Position numbers and translations under genes: made by a program. Positions 6,908 through 8,213 of a stretch of 8,213 nt of DNA are shown here, one piece after another. The number at the start of each line of letters is the position of its first letter. Within the stretch, counting starts at the first letter, position 1. The notes under the pieces were generated by a model. The model was not told the origin of the DNA. It ran no database searches and worked only from the letters and a program-made list of their open reading frames with translations. Source of the DNA: Methylotenera_A sp031399315 (lineage in GTDB: Bacteria; Pseudomonadota; Gammaproteobacteria; Burkholderiales; Methylophilaceae); assembly GCA_031399315.1 (NCBI GenBank), contig JANNOS010000053.1, positions 1-8,213 of the forward strand, read 5' to 3'.

Positions 6908-7042
6908 ATGGACACAATCCATATAAAAAACGAAAGTAACTGGATTTTTTGCCGCTTTCGTAGAGTCAAAAACAGTACTCGCATGTTAGATGCGTGGGAT
7001 TATGGCTACGTAGCTTGGCGAATACCAAGAAAGCGTAAATAA
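6908..7042 (+). CDS. Small basic protein of 44 residues, function unknown
   Basis: A short gene with good signals: AGGAG at 6896-6900, seven bases before ATG 6908, a TAA at 7040-7042 and a strong terminator four bases further on. The product begins MDTIHIKNESNWIFCRFRRV and continues with a RMLDAWDYGYVAWRIPRK segment. It is rich in Arg, Lys and aromatic residues, with a single Cys and no signal peptide or membrane segment. The 'LDAxDYGYxAWxxxRK' ending looks like a conserved motif of small bacterial proteins I have seen as unnamed hypotheticals, but I cannot name the family. Nucleic-acid binding is possible from the charge and is only an inference. The structured leader suggests translational control. 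Confidence 0.6.
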   Translation: MDTIHIKNESNWIFCRFRRVKNSTRMLDAWDYGYVAWRIPRKRK

Positions 7043-7045
7043 TCC

Positions 7046-7081
7046 AATAGCGCGGAATAATTAATATTCCGCGCTATTTTT
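7046..7081 (+). terminator. Strong Rho-independent terminator
   Basis: The arms 7046-7059 and 7065-7078 are perfectly complementary over 14 bp (core ATAGCGCGGAATA), close on a five-base ATTAA loop and run into a T-tract (7077-7081). It lies just after the stop of the 44-residue gene and ends the rightward unit. It also separates that unit from the CinA-like gene. Confidence 0.9.
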
Positions 7082-7107
7082 CAAAATAGTTAATTTAAAA
7101 TACCCAA

Positions 7108-7815
7108 ATGCAAAACTTCGGTATCTACATCATCGGCGATGAAATTCTCTCTGGCAAACGCCAAGACGCACATTTAAGCAAAGCCATCGCGTTGCTTGCT
7201 GCGCGCGGTTTGCAGCTCAGTTGGGCGAACTATTTGGGGGATATTCCTGAACAAATCACCAGCTCAATCAAAGCCAGCATGGCGCGCAGTGATATTGTGT
7301 TTAGCTTTGGTGGCATTGGTGCCACGCCTGATGATTACACACGGCAATGCGCGGCAGATGCGGCTGGCGTACCTATAGAACGCCATGCAGGTGCGGTGGC
7401 GAATATTGTGGCGCAATATAGCGAAGGCGCTTACCCCAAACGCGTGCTAATGGCAGATTTTCCGCAAGGTTGTGCGCTAATCCCCAACCCTGTGAATCGC
7501 GTGGCGGGGTTTAGTATTAATGAACATTATTTTGTGCCAGGTTTTCCTGAAATGGGGCACCCGATGGTGGAATGGGTGTTAGAGACTTATTACACACACT
7601 TATTTCATCAAACTGCCTATTTAGAAGCATCGATTATTGTGGTAGATGGTATTGAAAGCCAATTGATTGATTTAATGAGCGCGGTAATCTCTGAGTTTGA
7701 AGTAAAGGTATTTAGCTTGCCTAAACTCAAGCCCAGTCGGCAAGTTGAGTTGGGCGCAAAGGGCGCACCTAATAAGGTGTTGCAGGCAATGGCGGCGTTA
7801 AAAGCAGGGGTCGAC
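7108..7815 (+). CDS. CinA-type molybdopterin-binding-domain protein, C-terminal end replaced
   Basis: From ATG 7108 the frame gives a MoCF-fold protein of the CinA N-terminal (COG1058-type) family. GDEILSGKRQD (10-20), FGGIGATPDD (67-76, the usual GGxGxTxDD) and PGFPEMGHPM (144-153) are all present. The later part (LPKLKPSRQVELGAKGAP, then MAALKAG) matches the usual C-terminal region of the short form. Such proteins lack the CinA C-terminal amidase domain; a role as a nucleotide or cofactor pyrophosphatase is suggested for the family but not shown for this form. About 235 residues are native and perhaps 10-20 are missing. At about 7810 the DNA changes to GC-rich foreign sequence. The frame happens to stay open to the window end, so a 368-residue fusion call would be false. 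No clear ribosome site precedes the ATG; an in-frame TAA at 7096-7098 limits the start. Confidence 0.82.
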
Positions 7816-7820
7816 CTTCC
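7804..7820. other. Chimeric junction, AT-rich host DNA to GC-rich foreign DNA
   Basis: CinA-like homology and AT-leaning codon use end at about the GTCGAC at 7810-7815. From there on GC content and GC-rich third positions match the first 120 bases of the window, and the best coding frame changes from the first to the second. Confidence 0.7.
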
Positions 7821-7948
7821 GCATTTGGTCTGGGCGCGTCGAAGTCGAGCGCATCGACTACGGCAGGTAGTGCTGCGGCTCCCGGGTCTTCGCGAACGAA
7901 TTCGCGGAGCAGTTTTGTCAGACCAACGTGCGACTGTGGGATGCATGA
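7811..7948 (+). pseudogene. 3' end of an unidentified foreign gene with an in-frame TAG
   Basis: In the second frame, codons from about 7811 read STFRIWSGRVEVERIDYGR, then TAG (7868-7870), then CCGSRVFANEFAEQFCQTNV and RLWDA before the TGA at 7946-7948. Third positions are strongly GC-rich on both sides of the TAG, and the TGA overlaps the next gene's ATG in an ATGA arrangement. It therefore looks like the real tail of a translationally coupled upstream gene, with one stop inside. The cause may be a sequencing error (for example CAG read as TAG) or true decay. I do not recognise the protein. Its 5' part is cut off by the junction. Confidence 0.45.
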
Positions 7949-8213
7949 ATGAAGCGGGCCTCCTCGAGAAACTACGAAAAATCGAAGCTTTGCACGCCGG
8001 GGCGACGACGACCGGTGAGCGCGAGGCCGCGTCAAACGCGGCGCAACGGATTCGTGACCGATTGGTCGCAGCGCGCGGTCAGGGAGACATCGAGATTCAA
8101 TACTCGATTCCAGATCGCTGGGAGCGTCAGCTCTTTCTTGCGCTCTGTCGGCGGTATGGGCTGCAGCCGTTCCGCATGTCGCGCCAGCGCCATTCCACGT
8201 TGATCGTCAGTGC
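7945..8213 (+). CDS. DUF2786-like protein, 5' part
   Basis: The frame from ATG 7945 is open to the window end (89 complete codons), so the gene is partial at its 3' end. The product starts MNEAGLLEKLRKIEALHAGA, followed by a GEREAASNAAQRIRDRL segment. This resembles the DUF2786 domain (a helical pair with 'KIRKLLALA...EAE.A..KA' spacing), here with a shorter helix. A second part follows (IQYSIPDRWERQLFLALCRR, YGLQPFRMSRQRHSTLIV). The whole layout matches a family of hypothetical proteins I remember from GC-rich proteobacteria, of unknown function. The ATG overlaps the upstream stop codon by four bases (ATGA), supporting this start. It belongs to the foreign GC-rich segment, not to the polA-bearing genome. 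Confidence 0.6.
   Translation, partial: MNEAGLLEKLRKIEALHAGATTTGEREAASNAAQRIRDRLVAARGQGDIEIQYSIPDRWERQLFLALCRRYGLQPFRMSRQRHSTLIVS

Noticed and set aside
7617..8035. Minus-strand open frames across the right-hand junction
   Set aside because: They are Arg/Ser-rich antisense readings of GC-rich DNA that span the join; the plus-strand frames have the homology and the codon signature.
7949..8203. Plus-strand open frame starting at ATG 7949
   Set aside because: It is frame-shifted by one base from the DUF2786-like frame at 7945, which has recognisable helices, stays open to the edge and has an ATGA overlap with the upstream stop.

Overview
The central part of the window (about 123 to 7810) looks like chromosome of an AT-leaning betaproteobacterium, most like the Methylophilales (Methylotenera-type). 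The grounds are the gene order (polA facing away from a LOG-family gene, then a DUF2782 protein, an aminoglycoside-phosphotransferase-type homoserine kinase and a BPSS1780-type membrane protein), the codon use, and an in-frame REP-type palindrome inside polA. This assignment rests on recognising protein families, not on a search.

Layout. Leftward genes: a LOG-family nucleotide hydrolase (2951-2226), a secreted DUF2782 protein (2109-1762), a terminator-like hairpin (about 1711-1755), homoserine kinase thrB (1688-735) and a BPSS1780-type membrane protein starting at 707. Rightward genes: polA (3113-5977); an AT-rich intergenic region with repeated TTGATTA half-sites; an uncharacterised 187-residue protein with a recombinase-like N-terminal fold (6195-6758); a strongly self-complementary RNA region (6763-6900) that ends at the ribosome binding site of a previously unlisted 44-residue basic protein (6908-7042); a perfect 14-bp-stem terminator (7046-7081); and a CinA-type molybdopterin-binding-domain protein starting at 7108.

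Both ends are something else. Bases 1 to about 121 and about 7811 to 8213 are GC-rich, with GC-rich third codon positions. They encode a fragment of a BrxL-like (BREX phage-defence) protein on the left. On the right are the tail of an unidentified gene, interrupted by an in-frame TAG, and a coupled DUF2786-like gene. The joins cut the membrane-protein gene and the CinA-like gene in mid-frame. The simplest explanation is a chimeric assembly or amplification product; a real rearrangement is less likely. By chance both host reading frames stay open through the joins, so automatic gene calls there would be false fusion proteins.

The best candidate for undescribed biology is the unit at 6195-7081: the 187-residue protein, the structured RNA with mutually exclusive pairings, and the 44-residue protein, flanked by an 11-bp direct repeat.
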